NCBI RefSeq assembly: GCF_024273195.1
Contig: NZ_JAMZCU010000004.1
Location: 248,001-312,000, forward strand
Direction of reading: 5' to 3'
DNA from: Devosia ureilytica
GTDB lineage: Bacteria > Pseudomonadota > Alphaproteobacteria > Rhizobiales > Devosiaceae
DNA length: 64,000 nt
Below the pieces are notes generated by a model. It was not told the origin of the DNA. It saw nothing but the letters and a program-made list of their open reading frames with translations, and ran no database searches. The translations under genes were made by a program, and so were the position numbers. Positions within the stretch are counted from its first letter, which is position 1, and every line of letters begins with the position of its first letter. This document shows, piece after piece, positions 33,764 to 42,927 of this stretch.

Positions 33764-36133
33764 ATGGCAATCGAGGGGATCGGGCGCATCGAGGCCATCG
33801 AGGCTCTGACCCGAAAATCACTCTGGCTGGCCAGCTGGATGGTCCACCATGCGAACCATATCCGGCCCAATATCGACGGCGTGAAGGTTGGTGGCCATCA
33901 GGCCAGTTCAGCTTCCATGGCCGCCATGCTCTCAACCCTCTATTTCGGCGTTCTCAAGCCAGAGGACCGCGTGGCGGTCAAGCCGCATGCGGCCCCGGTG
34001 TTTCATGCCATCCAATATCTCATGGGTCGGCAGATCCGGGAAAAACTGATCGACTTTCGAGCCTTCGGTGGCGCGCAGTCCTACCCCTCACGCACGAAGG
34101 ATACCGACGATGTCGATTTCTCGACAGGCTCGGTGGGTTTGGGCGTTGCTTTTTCGGCCTTTGCTTCCTTGGTACAGGACTACGTTCGCGCCAAGGACTG
34201 GGCCGGCAAGGAACGGCCTGAAGGGCGCATGATTGCGCTGGCGGGCGATGCTGAGCTGGACGAAGGCAATATCTACGAATGCCTGCTCGAAGGCTGGAAG
34301 CATGGCCTGAGGAACTGCTGGTGGATTATCGACTACAATCGCCAGAGCCTGGACGGCGTGGTGCGCGAAGGGCTGTATGACCGCATCGAAGCGGTGTTCA
34401 AGGCCTTTGGCTGGAAGGTTGTCACGCTCAAATATGGCGCCCTGCAGCGCGCGGCCTTTGCCGAGGCGGGCGGCGAGCACCTCAAGGCCTGGATCGATGC
34501 GTGCCCCAACGCGCTCTACTCGGCCCTGATGTTCCGGGGTGGCGCCGCGTGGCGCGAACGCCTGAGCGACGAAATCGGTGACCAGGGCGCGGTTTCGGCG
34601 CTTCTCGCCCGTCGCAGCGACGACGAACTGGCGGCGCTCATGGCCAATCTGGGCGGACATTGCGTCGAGAGCCTGCTTGACCAGTTCGAGGCTGCCGGCA
34701 ACGACGAGCCAACGGTCTTCATAGCCTACACGGTGAAAGGCTGGGGGACGCCGCTCGCCGGCCACAAGGACAATCATGCCGGCCAGATGACCGGCGCGCA
34801 GATCGAGCAATTGCGCAGCGCCCATCGCATCCGCGAAGGTCACGAATGGGACCGGTTCGAAGGGCAGGATAAACCAGACGCCCTTGCAGCCTTTCTGGCG
34901 GCCGTGCCGTTCAACACCGCTCAGTCGCGCCGCCTGACCTCGCCGGCCGTCCCCACGATTGGCCCGCAGTTCATCGGCACCGGCCCGACATCCACCCAGG
35001 CCGCCTTCGGACGCATTCTCGACGCCATTGCCAAGACCGACAGCGAAATGGCGCGGCGCATCGTCACGACCTCGCCTGATGTTACGGTCTCCACAAATCT
35101 GGGCGCGTGGGTCAACCGCAGGAACCTCTTCGCGTCCCAGGAGATGGCGGACCTCTTCCAAAAGGAGGCGATCCCCTCGACCCAGAAGTGGCGGTTCACG
35201 CCGGAGGGTCAGCATCTCGAACTGGGCATCGCCGAGATGAACCTGTTTTTGATGCTGGGCGCTGCCGGCCTCAGCCATTCGCTGTTCGGCGAGCGCCTGC
35301 TGCCCATCGGCACCCTTTATGATCCGTTCATCTCGCGGGGCCTGGATGCGCTGAACTACGCTTGTTACCAGGACGCGCGTTTCCTGCTCGTTGCAACACC
35401 CTCCGGCGTATCGCTTGCCGGGGAAGGCGGCGCTCACCAATCCATTGCCTCACCCCTGATCGGCATGTCGCAGGATGGTCTTGCCAGTTTCGAGCCCGCC
35501 TTTGCCGACGAGCTGTCAGTCATTATCGACTGGGCCTTCGACTACATGCAGCGCAGCGGCGACGCCCGACCGGACCTCGCCGACTGGCCCCGCGACGTTA
35601 CGGGCGGATCGGTCTATCTCCGACTTTCCACCAGGATGCTTGAGCAGGTCCCCCGCGAGATGGACGAAACCCTGAGCGCCGACATCATCCGCGGCGCCTA
35701 TTGGCTCAATCCACCGACACCGCAGTGCGAAGTTGTCATTGCCTATCAGGGGGTGCTGGCCAGCGAGGCCATTGCGGCAGCCGCCCGCATTGGTGGTGAC
35801 CGGCGCAATGTCGCCGTGCTCGCAGTCACATCGGCAGACCGTCTCAATGCCGGCTGGCAGGCGGCGCAGCGCGGACGCCTGCATGGCGACAGGACTGCCG
35901 GAAGTCATGTCGAAAACCTCCTGTCCCAGATACCACATAGCGCCAGCATCATCACCGCCATCGACGCTCACCCCGCCACACTGGGCTGGCTGGGCAGCGT
36001 CCAGGGGCACCGCACGGTGGCTCTGGGGGTCGAGCATTTCGGCCAGACCGGAACCGTCCGTGATCTCTACAGCCATTTCGGCATCGACGCCGAAACCATC
36101 GTCGCCGCAGCCGGACACCTCATGGCGCGGTGA
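33764..36133 (+). CDS. AceE/MdeB-like 2-oxoacid dehydrogenase E1 (homodimeric transketolase type)
   Basis: The product is 789 residues, shorter than classical AceE (about 885). The thiamine diphosphate motif is GDAELDEGN followed about 25 residues later by IDYNRQSLDG. Further AceE-like segments are MVHHANHIRPNIDGVKVGGHQASSASM, KPHAAPVFHAIQYLMG, FIAYTVKGWGTPLAGHKDNHAGQM and LGIAEMNLFLMLGAAGLSH. It should decarboxylate pyruvate or a short 2-oxoacid. There is no E2 or E3 gene nearby. A divergent Lrp gene resembles the MdeR-MdeB arrangement for 2-oxobutanoate from methionine, but methionine gamma-lyase is absent. The start has a GGAGGG site. Confidence 0.85.
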   Translation: MAIEGIGRIEAIEALTRKSLWLASWMVHHANHIRPNIDGVKVGGHQASSASMAAMLSTLYFGVLKPEDRVAVKPHAAPVFHAIQYLMGRQIREKLIDFRAFGGAQSYPSRTKDTDDVDFSTGSVGLGVAFSAFASLVQDYVRAKDWAGKERPEGRMIALAGDAELDEGNIYECLLEGWKHGLRNCWWIIDYNRQSLDGVVREGLYDRIEAVFKAFGWKVVTLKYGALQRAAFAEAGGEHLKAWIDACPNALYSALMFRGGAAWRERLSDEIGDQGAVSALLARRSDDELAALMANLGGHCVESLLDQFEAAGNDEPTVFIAYTVKGWGTPLAGHKDNHAGQMTGAQIEQLRSAHRIREGHEWDRFEGQDKPDALAAFLAAVPFNTAQSRRLTSPAVPTIGPQFIGTGPTSTQAAFGRILDAIAKTDSEMARRIVTTSPDVTVSTNLGAWVNRRNLFASQEMADLFQKEAIPSTQKWRFTPEGQHLELGIAEMNLFLMLGAAGLSHSLFGERLLPIGTLYDPFISRGLDALNYACYQDARFLLVATPSGVSLAGEGGAHQSIASPLIGMSQDGLASFEPAFADELSVIIDWAFDYMQRSGDARPDLADWPRDVTGGSVYLRLSTRMLEQVPREMDETLSADIIRGAYWLNPPTPQCEVVIAYQGVLASEAIAAAARIGGDRRNVAVLAVTSADRLNAGWQAAQRGRLHGDRTAGSHVENLLSQIPHSASIITAIDAHPATLGWLGSVQGHRTVALGVEHFGQTGTVRDLYSHFGIDAETIVAAAGHLMAR

Positions 36134-36248
36134 CTGACGACCCGCGTGGCGACTACGGCCGCCTCGCAAACAGACTGCACCCAAGGATGCGTCGCAACGT
36201 TGCAAAACTGCGGACTTGGCAGTCAATCAGCCTTGCACCCGCACTTCA

Positions 36249-36279
36249 AATTTGTCAGACATATGTCATCTGGCAAATT
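36249..36279. promoter_or_regulatory. Nested palindrome, candidate GntR/FadR-type operator
   Basis: AATTTGTCAGA (36249-36259) and TCTGGCAAATT (36269-36279) are inverse copies with one mismatch, separated by 9 bp. Within it, TGTC-A-GACA and GACATATGTC are each perfect palindromes. TTGTCAGACAT is close to the FadR-subfamily consensus TnGTnnnACnA. It lies 127 bp upstream of the second peptide-type importer operon, which is followed by a FadR-type regulator gene. Confidence 0.55.
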
Positions 36280-36292
36280 GTTTGAGGGAACA

Positions 36293-36360
36293 ATGGGCCT
36301 CCGGCGCCCATCAAGAGGGCGCCCGCAAAGCAAGTGAACAGGCCCGGGGGAATTGGGCCT
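36293..36360 (+). promoter_or_regulatory. Hairpin-rich leader upstream of the importer operon
   Basis: Three short inverted repeats follow one another: ATGGGC/GCCCAT (36293-36298, 36306-36311), the palindrome GGGCGCCC near 36318-36325, and AGGCCC/GGGCCT (36340-36345, 36355-36360). They fill the space between the candidate operator and the strong AAAGGAGGG ribosome site. I recognise no known riboswitch. The 36134-36405 gap holds nothing else that I can name. Confidence 0.35.
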
Positions 36361-36405
36361 GGCACATCAGGGAACGTCCACCGCTCTACTTAAAGGAGGG
36401 AGCAT

Positions 36406-38007
36406 ATGCATATCTTGCCCAAACTGGTCGGCGCATTGGCAGTCGCGACAGCACTGACACTGCCCGCCCTGGCCCAGACCACTATCGTGGCACCGGGTCA
36501 GTCCACCACCGGCACCTACATGGACTATATGAAGACCGTCTATGACAGGGCGACCTTCGCCGAATTGCTGCAGGTCCCCATTGCGACGTTCGACAAGGAA
36601 TTCGAGCTGACCCCGATGGCAGCGGAAAGCTGGAGCCAGTCCGAGGACGGCCTCACCTGGACTTTCAAGTTGCGCGAGGGACTGGTCTGGTCCGATGGGG
36701 AACCGCTGACGGCAGAAGACTATGTCTTTGCGCTGCAGCGCGCGGCGACGTCGGGCTATGACTTTGCCTGGTACTGGGACTTTGCCGGCGGCATCAAGGG
36801 CTGGAAGGAAGTCACTGAGGGCACTGCCGACGTCTCCACTCTGGGCCTGACCGCGGTCGATGACCTCACCATCGAGGTCACCACGACTGCCCCAAAACCC
36901 TACCTCCCCTCCGTCACCAGCCTCTGGTACCCGGTGCCTAAGCACAAAGTGGATGAGCTTGGCGACGACTGGGCACTCAACGTCGACACTATTGTTTCTT
37001 CCGGGCCTTTTGAAATCGAGAGCTGGGAGAAGTCGAACAACGCGGTGGTCTTTACCAAGTCCGATACCTATACCGGCCCCTGGCAAGCGCAGATCGACCG
37101 CCTCGAAGTTGACCCGAGCCTTGGCGCGCCCGAAGTTGGGCTGCCGGCCTATCTTGCCGGTGATACCGACTATTCGTTCCTCAACACCGGACAGGTCCCG
37201 GTGGCGATGGCGGCAGAGCCCGATGGCATCCGCAAGAATGCGGTTTTTGCCACCTCCTACATCTCCTATGACCTTGAGTCAGAGCCGTTCAACAATGTCG
37301 ATGTGCGCAGGGCCTTCTACCATGCCATCGACCGCGAAGAACTGACCTCCACGGTGCTCAAGGACATTGCCATTCCGGCCGGCTCCATCCTGCCGCCCGG
37401 CTATCCCGGCTACAATCCGGATGTCGTGGCCCAGGCCACCTTCGATCCTGAGCAGGCCAAGCAGTTCTTGGCCGATGCCGGCTACCCCAATGGCGAGGGT
37501 TTCCCGGAGATCGAAATCTGGATCCGCGAGGAGGGCGGCTATAATGGGGCCATCATCCCGGCCATGGCGCAATACATCCAGGCCGAACTCAAGGAAATCC
37601 TGGGGATCACCGTCAACATCCGCCAGCTTCCCGGTGCAGACTGGATGGACGGCCTGCGTGGCGCGAAGAACAACATCTTCATCGCTCCCTACGAGTACGA
37701 CTATCTCGACCCGTCCAACTTCTACGGCATCTTCTTCAATGGCGGGCGTCATAATTACTTCGTTCCCGAGTATGACGCACTGGTCGCCAAGGCCGATGCC
37801 GAAAGCGACTGGGATACCCGCTATGCGCTCTATGCCGAGGCGGAACAGGTCATGATCGACCAGGGGCTCATTGTCCCGCTGGTGCACCCGATCACTACGG
37901 CCATCATCTCGGGTGAATTGGGTGGCGAAGCCTCCACGCCCAACGCCTTGGGCTTCACCCCATTGGACCGGCTTGGCCACTACTTCTTCACGCACCTGAC
38001 CAAGTAG
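36406..38007 (+). CDS. Family 5 ABC substrate-binding protein (second peptide/opine-type importer)
   Basis: The product is 533 residues with a signal peptide (KLVGALAVATALTLPALAQ). Family 5 features are AESWSQSEDGLTWTFKLREGLVWSDGEPLTAEDYVFALQR, NNVDVRRAFYHAIDREELTSTVLK and GYPGYNPDVVAQATFDPEQAKQFLADAGYPNGEGFPEIEIW. It delivers an oligopeptide-like ligand to the permeases at 39844 and 40770. A very strong ribosome site precedes the ATG and a 12-bp hairpin follows the stop, both consistent with high output of this subunit. Confidence 0.92.
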   Translation: MHILPKLVGALAVATALTLPALAQTTIVAPGQSTTGTYMDYMKTVYDRATFAELLQVPIATFDKEFELTPMAAESWSQSEDGLTWTFKLREGLVWSDGEPLTAEDYVFALQRAATSGYDFAWYWDFAGGIKGWKEVTEGTADVSTLGLTAVDDLTIEVTTTAPKPYLPSVTSLWYPVPKHKVDELGDDWALNVDTIVSSGPFEIESWEKSNNAVVFTKSDTYTGPWQAQIDRLEVDPSLGAPEVGLPAYLAGDTDYSFLNTGQVPVAMAAEPDGIRKNAVFATSYISYDLESEPFNNVDVRRAFYHAIDREELTSTVLKDIAIPAGSILPPGYPGYNPDVVAQATFDPEQAKQFLADAGYPNGEGFPEIEIWIREEGGYNGAIIPAMAQYIQAELKEILGITVNIRQLPGADWMDGLRGAKNNIFIAPYEYDYLDPSNFYGIFFNGGRHNYFVPEYDALVAKADAESDWDTRYALYAEAEQVMIDQGLIVPLVHPITTAIISGELGGEASTPNALGFTPLDRLGHYFFTHLTK

Positions 38008-38022
38008 TATCGCGATCCAACA

Positions 38023-38056
38023 GGCGCCTCCCGAGCATTCCCAGTCGGGAGGCGCC
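38023..38056 (+). promoter_or_regulatory. Intercistronic stem-loop after the binding-protein gene
   Basis: A perfect 12-bp stem (GGCGCCTCCCGA with TCGGGAGGCGCC) with a 10-nt loop begins 15 bp after the binding-protein stop. It is followed by ACCTTTAAG, a poor T-tract, so it may be a partial terminator or an mRNA-stabilising hairpin. Confidence 0.65.
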
Positions 38057-38075
38057 ACCTTTAAGCGGGCCAGCC

Positions 38076-39830
38076 ATGTCACTCGTTGAAATAGAAGACC
38101 TGCGGGTCAGCTTTCGCCAGTATGGCGGCGCCGTCGACGCGGTGCGCGGCGTCAGCTTCACGGTCAATGAAGGCGAAAGCCTTGGCATTGTCGGGGAGAG
38201 CGGCTCCGGCAAATCGGTCAGTTGTGCCGCATTGCTGCGCCTCCTGCCCCCGACTGCCGAAGTCAGCGCCACCACGCTTCGCCTTGACGGCATTGATGTT
38301 GCAAAGGCCGGCAAGGATGATCTTGTCCGCCTGCGAGGTCGCGCCGCGGCGATGATCTTCCAGGATCCGATGACCGCTTTTGATCCGGTGTTCACCATCG
38401 GCCACCAGATCGCCGAGACCATTCAGGCGCACCGCAACTCGAGCGCGCGCGATGCACGAAAAGAGGCGGAGGACCTGCTCCAGCGGGTGGAGATCAAGAA
38501 CGCCAGCGACGTCCTCGACTACTATCCCCATCAGCTTTCCGGCGGCATGTTGCAGCGCGCAATGATCGCCATGGCACTCTCTTGCCGCCCCAAGGTGCTG
38601 ATTGCCGACGAACCGACGACGGCGCTCGATGTCACCATCCAGGCCCAGATTCTGCAGCTCATCAAGAAGGTGCAGGCCGAGTTCGGCATGGCGCTGATCA
38701 TGATCACCCATGACCTTGGCGTCATTGCCGAGACGGTCGACCGGGTGCTTGTCATGTATCGCGGCGAGGTCATGGAACAGGGGCCCGTGCAACAGATCTT
38801 CGATACCCCCCAGCATGACTATACCAAGCAGCTTCTGGCGAGCCTCCACGCCCGCTTCGAGCCATCACGCGGCAGCGACAGCGACACCCCCGCCCTCGAG
38901 CTCAAAGGGTTGGCGAAGGCCTATCGCATTCGTCGCCGTCGCGGCCTTTTCAATGAATACGTCGATTTCCATGCCGTGCAGGAGATCAACCTGGCCCTGC
39001 CCAAGAACCGTATCGTCGCCATCGTCGGCGAAAGCGGATCGGGGAAGACCACGACCGGCATGATGGCGATGCGCCTCACCGATGCATCGAGCGGGCAGAT
39101 CCTCGTCGACGGGCATGACATTTCCAACCTCTCGCCCGAAGCGCTCAAGCCCTGGCGTCGCAGAATGCAGGTGGTTTTCCAGGACAGCTATTCGGCGCTG
39201 GACCCAATGATGACATTGGCCCAGATCATCGCTGAGCCGCTCCATATTCACGGCGTTGGCTCTCCACGCGAGCAGACCGAGACAGCCCTGTCGTGGCTGG
39301 ATCGGGTCGGCCTCGACCGCTCATTTGCCAATCGCTACCCGCATGAACTCTCGGGCGGCCAGCGCCAGCGCGTGGCCATTGCCCGGGCACTGGTGCTTGA
39401 GCCGACCGTCCTTGTCGCGGACGAGCCCACATCAGCGCTCGATGTCACCGTCAAGGCGCAGATCATTGGCCTCCTGAAAAAACTGCAGGCGGAAATGGGC
39501 CTTTCCATGCTGTTCATCAGCCATGACCTGTCGACGGTCAAATCACTCACCGACAGCGTGGTGGTCATGTATCGCGGGCGGGTTGTGGAGGAAGCGCCAA
39601 CCGAACGCATCTTCTCGGATCCGCAACACCCCTACACGCGAGCCCTGCTCGAGGCGGTGCCGGTGACCAATCCAAGGGACAAGCGGTCTCGCAATTTTCT
39701 GTCCGCTGAGGAAATCGAGGCGCGGACACCTCGCCTGACAGTCCTCCAGACCGGTGTCGCGCCGCACAGCAAACCGCAACTTGTCGCCATCGCCCCGGGC
39801 CACCGGGTCGAGGCTTATGTGACCAATTGA
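38076..39830 (+). CDS. Fused double ABC ATPase (DppD-DppF-like)
   Basis: The product is 584 residues and contains two complete ATPase domains. The first (about 1-255) has [23 protein letters not shown] and [11 protein letters not shown]; the second (about 275-545) has [41 protein letters not shown] and [11 protein letters not shown]. Each ends with the peptide-transporter motif ([21 protein letters not shown]). One chain therefore supplies both nucleotide-binding sites of the importer, as in GsiA/YejF-type systems. Confidence 0.93.
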   Translation: MSLVEIEDLRVSFRQYGGAVDAVRGVSFTVNEGESLGIVGESGSGKSVSCAALLRLLPPTAEVSATTLRLDGIDVAKAGKDDLVRLRGRAAAMIFQDPMTAFDPVFTIGHQIAETIQAHRNSSARDARKEAEDLLQRVEIKNASDVLDYYPHQLSGGMLQRAMIAMALSCRPKVLIADEPTTALDVTIQAQILQLIKKVQAEFGMALIMITHDLGVIAETVDRVLVMYRGEVMEQGPVQQIFDTPQHDYTKQLLASLHARFEPSRGSDSDTPALELKGLAKAYRIRRRRGLFNEYVDFHAVQEINLALPKNRIVAIVGESGSGKTTTGMMAMRLTDASSGQILVDGHDISNLSPEALKPWRRRMQVVFQDSYSALDPMMTLAQIIAEPLHIHGVGSPREQTETALSWLDRVGLDRSFANRYPHELSGGQRQRVAIARALVLEPTVLVADEPTSALDVTVKAQIIGLLKKLQAEMGLSMLFISHDLSTVKSLTDSVVVMYRGRVVEEAPTERIFSDPQHPYTRALLEAVPVTNPRDKRSRNFLSAEEIEARTPRLTVLQTGVAPHSKPQLVAIAPGHRVEAYVTN

Positions 39831-39843
39831 GGGGGCGATACTG

Positions 39844-40773
39844 ATGCTCGGATTTATCCTTCGCCGGCTCGTCTCGGTTGCCTTCACCTTCATTGCCGTG
39901 TCGATCATCATCTTCCTGATGATGCACGCCGTGCCCGGCGGCCCGTTCGATGCCAATGACATGCCGGTTTCCGAGGCGGTGCGCGCCAAGATGATGGCGC
40001 AGCTGGGCCTCGACCAGCCGCTTTACGTGCAATACCTGCGCTATATGTGGGGCGTGATGCAGTTCGATTTCGGCGTGCCCTATCAAAGCCCCGGCGAAAG
40101 CGTCTTGCAGCTGCTCTCTCGCGCCTGGGTCCCGAGCCTTGTCCTGGGTGGCCTTGGCGTTCTCATCGGCGCGCCGTTGGGGATACTCCTCGGCATGGCC
40201 GCCGCCCTCAATCGCAACAGCTGGATCGACTATCTCGCATCCGCCGTTGCCACGATTGGCCTCACCATTCCGGTGTTCGTCACGTCAATGCTGCTGATCC
40301 TGGTGTTTGCGGTGTGGCTCAAATGGCTGCCTGCCAGCGGCTGGCCGCATCCCGAGCGCTGGATATTGCCCATCATCGCCTATGCCGCCATTCCGGTCGC
40401 GACCTATGCTCGCTACACCCGCTCGGCCATGCTCGACACCATGAGCCGGCCGTTCGTGACGGTGCTGCGCGCCAAGGGACTCTCGGAGCAGCGCATCGTG
40501 TTCCAGCATGTGCTGCGCAATTCGGCCATCCCACTGGTCACCGTCTTCCTGCCCATGTTCATCGGCACCGCCACCGGCTCGATCTTTGTCGAGGCCATGT
40601 TCCGCATTCCAGGCCTTGGCGCCTATTTCGTCTCGTCCATCGAGACGCGCGACTATCCCCTGGAGATGGCACTGATGCTCATGATCACCTTCATGTACTG
40701 CATCGCCTATCTCCTCTCCGACATTGTCTATGCGCTGATCAATCCGCGTATCCGCGTAGGAGGCGCAGAATGA
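39844..40773 (+). CDS. Peptide-type ABC transporter permease (DppB-like)
   Basis: The product is 309 residues starting LGFILRRLVSVAFTFIAVSIIIFLMMHAVPGGPFDAND, the standard DppB N-terminus with the PGGPF periplasmic segment. A six-segment membrane domain and the EAA loop (TVLRAKGLSEQRIVFQHVLRNSAIPLVT) follow. A GGGGG ribosome site precedes the ATG and the stop overlaps the next permease gene by 4 bp. Confidence 0.93.
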   Translation: MLGFILRRLVSVAFTFIAVSIIIFLMMHAVPGGPFDANDMPVSEAVRAKMMAQLGLDQPLYVQYLRYMWGVMQFDFGVPYQSPGESVLQLLSRAWVPSLVLGGLGVLIGAPLGILLGMAAALNRNSWIDYLASAVATIGLTIPVFVTSMLLILVFAVWLKWLPASGWPHPERWILPIIAYAAIPVATYARYTRSAMLDTMSRPFVTVLRAKGLSEQRIVFQHVLRNSAIPLVTVFLPMFIGTATGSIFVEAMFRIPGLGAYFVSSIETRDYPLEMALMLMITFMYCIAYLLSDIVYALINPRIRVGGAE

Positions 40774-41663
40774 CCGACATCCTGACACCTCCTGCCCTGA
40801 AGGCACCGGCGCGCCAGCGCAGCCCACTGTGGTTCGCCTGGCAGCGTTTCCTGTCCAATAAGGCGGCGCTGGGCGGCGGCATCGTGCTCGCCATCCTGAT
40901 CCTGATGGCGCTGCTGGCGCCATTGATCACCCCGGTGCCCCCCGAAGCGCAATTGTTCCTCACCCAGTCGCTGGCCTTCCCCTCGGCCGAGCACTGGTTT
41001 GGTGTCGACAATCTTGGGCGCGATTTTTACACCCGTATTGTCTATGGCGCGCGCATCTCGCTCTCCATCGGCTTCATCGCCGCCGGATTTTCCGTGCTGA
41101 TCGGCATCCCGTTGGGAGCCCTTGCCGGCTATTTCGGTGGGCGAACCGACTGGATCATCATGCGGATCATCGAGCTGTTCTCGGTGGTGCCACCCTTGTT
41201 GGCAGCCATGCTGCTGGGAACTCTGATCCGCGGTGGCTACCCTTCGATCGTGGCCATCGCGGCGCTGTTCGGCTGGGTGCAGGTGTGCCTTCTGGTACGG
41301 GCCCAGGTGAAGGCCTTTCGCGACAAGGAATTCGTACGGGCCGCGCAGGCGCTGGGGGCCTCGCCCTGGTACATCATTCGCCGCCACCTCATCCCCAATT
41401 CCATTAGCCCGATCATCGTCGGCTTCGTGCTCGCCATCCCCATGGCCATGATGCTCGAAGCCTCGCTGAGCTTCCTCGGCATCGGCGTGCCCCCGCCGAC
41501 CCCGACCTGGGGCCAGATGATCAATGAGGGCATCAATTTCATGTTCTACTACTGGCACCTGGCCGTCTTTCCGACGGCGGCTCTCGCCATCACTGTGCTC
41601 GCCACTTCGCTCTTTGGCGATGGCTTGCGCGATGCACTCGATCCCACCCTGAAAGGCCGCTAA
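40770..41663 (+). CDS. Peptide-type ABC transporter permease (DppC-like)
   Basis: The product is 297 residues from ATG 40770; the long frame from 40047 is a shadow of the previous gene. It shows the DppC signature: FLSNKAALGGGIVLAILILMALLAP, then HWFGVDNLGRDFYTRIVYGARISL and the EAA loop FVRAAQALGASPWYIIRRHLIPNSISPI. It forms the channel with the 39844 product. Confidence 0.93.
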   Translation: MTDILTPPALKAPARQRSPLWFAWQRFLSNKAALGGGIVLAILILMALLAPLITPVPPEAQLFLTQSLAFPSAEHWFGVDNLGRDFYTRIVYGARISLSIGFIAAGFSVLIGIPLGALAGYFGGRTDWIIMRIIELFSVVPPLLAAMLLGTLIRGGYPSIVAIAALFGWVQVCLLVRAQVKAFRDKEFVRAAQALGASPWYIIRRHLIPNSISPIIVGFVLAIPMAMMLEASLSFLGIGVPPPTPTWGQMINEGINFMFYYWHLAVFPTAALAITVLATSLFGDGLRDALDPTLKGR

Positions 41664-41665
41664 TC

Positions 41666-42865
41666 GTGTCCGACAATCTCGCCCGGCATTTCCTCCTGCG
41701 TGAGGATGTCGTCTTCCTCAACCATGGTTCCTTCGGAGCCTGTCCACGCCCGGTATTTGCGGCCTATCAGGGCTGGCAGCTGGAGCTGGAGCAGGAGCCG
41801 GTGGAATTTCTGGGGCGACGGCTGCACGACCTGCTGCGCGCCCCGCGCCAAGCCCTTGCCGATGAGCTCGGATGCGGTTCGGAGGACATTGTTGGCGTTC
41901 TCAATGCCACCAGCGGCCTCAATATCGTGGCCCGCTCGCTCGACCTCAAACCCGGCGATCAGATCCTCACCACCGATCACGAATATTCGGCCCTCGAAAA
42001 GACCTGGTCCTATGTCTGCCGCAAGACCGGCGCAGAGATCGTGGTGGTCAAAATACCCCTGCCTCTGGTCAGTGAGGCTCAATTCACCGATGCCATCATT
42101 GCGGGCATGACCGAGCGGACCAAGGTGCTGTTCCTCAGCCACATCACCTCGCCCACAGCCCTGCTCTTCCCCATCGAACCGGCCATTGCCGAGGCTCGCC
42201 GCCGCGGCATCTGGTCGGTCATCGACGGCGCCCATACGCCGGGCCACATCCGGCTCGATCTCGATGCTATCGGCGCCGATTTCTATGCCGGTAATTGCCA
42301 CAAATGGATGATGTCGCCCAAAGGCTCCGCCTTCCTTCATGCGCGCCCCGAGGTGCAGAGCCTGCTCGATCCGCTGGTCATCAGCCATGGCTGGACAAAG
42401 GACTCCAAGCAGCCCGGTGCCAAGGGCGCCTTCGGCAGCTCGCCTTTTATCGACGAGATCGAAATTCAGGGTACGCGCGACCCTGCCCCCTGGCTGACAG
42501 TCCCGGCTGCCCTCCAGTTCCGCAAGGAGAATGACTGGTGGGCGGTCGCAGATCATTGCCACGCGCTGGCGCAGGAAACAGCCCGACGCCTGGGCGAATT
42601 GACCGGCCTGCCTGCGCTTTCAAGCCCGGAATTCTGCGCACCGCAAATGGTCGCCATGCCCATTCCCGAATGTGATACCGCCGAAATTCACAAGACCCTG
42701 TTTGAGCGCTACAGCATCGAAATCCCGGTTTTCAAATGGCAGGACCGCTGCATCGTCCGCCTCTCGGTGCAGGGATACAATTCGGTGGCCCAGATGGATC
42801 AACTGCTTGCAGCATTGACGGAGTTGCTCGGCCTCACGGCACCGCCCCTGGCCGCACAAGGCTGA
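41666..42865 (+). CDS. Class V aminotransferase (isopenicillin-N-epimerase/cysteine-desulfurase-like)
   Basis: The product is 399 residues from GTG 41666, 2 bp after the permease stop. It is a fold-type I PLP enzyme: VFLNHGSFGACPRPVF at the start, cofactor-binding ATSGLNIVARSL, VIDGAH (D187) and the Schiff-base lysine in GNCHKWMMSPKG (K213). The ending HKTLFERYSIEIPVFKWQDRCIVRLSVQGYN fits the isopenicillin N epimerase branch. It may epimerise, deaminate or desulfurate an amino acid released from the imported compound. The exact reaction cannot be read from sequence. Confidence 0.85.
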   Translation: MSDNLARHFLLREDVVFLNHGSFGACPRPVFAAYQGWQLELEQEPVEFLGRRLHDLLRAPRQALADELGCGSEDIVGVLNATSGLNIVARSLDLKPGDQILTTDHEYSALEKTWSYVCRKTGAEIVVVKIPLPLVSEAQFTDAIIAGMTERTKVLFLSHITSPTALLFPIEPAIAEARRRGIWSVIDGAHTPGHIRLDLDAIGADFYAGNCHKWMMSPKGSAFLHARPEVQSLLDPLVISHGWTKDSKQPGAKGAFGSSPFIDEIEIQGTRDPAPWLTVPAALQFRKENDWWAVADHCHALAQETARRLGELTGLPALSSPEFCAPQMVAMPIPECDTAEIHKTLFERYSIEIPVFKWQDRCIVRLSVQGYNSVAQMDQLLAALTELLGLTAPPLAAQG

Positions 42866-42927
42866 CAAACAGACAAAGATGTGATGTGAGTGGCGCCAAC
42901 AAGACCACCATGGAGGATCGGGCGCCG

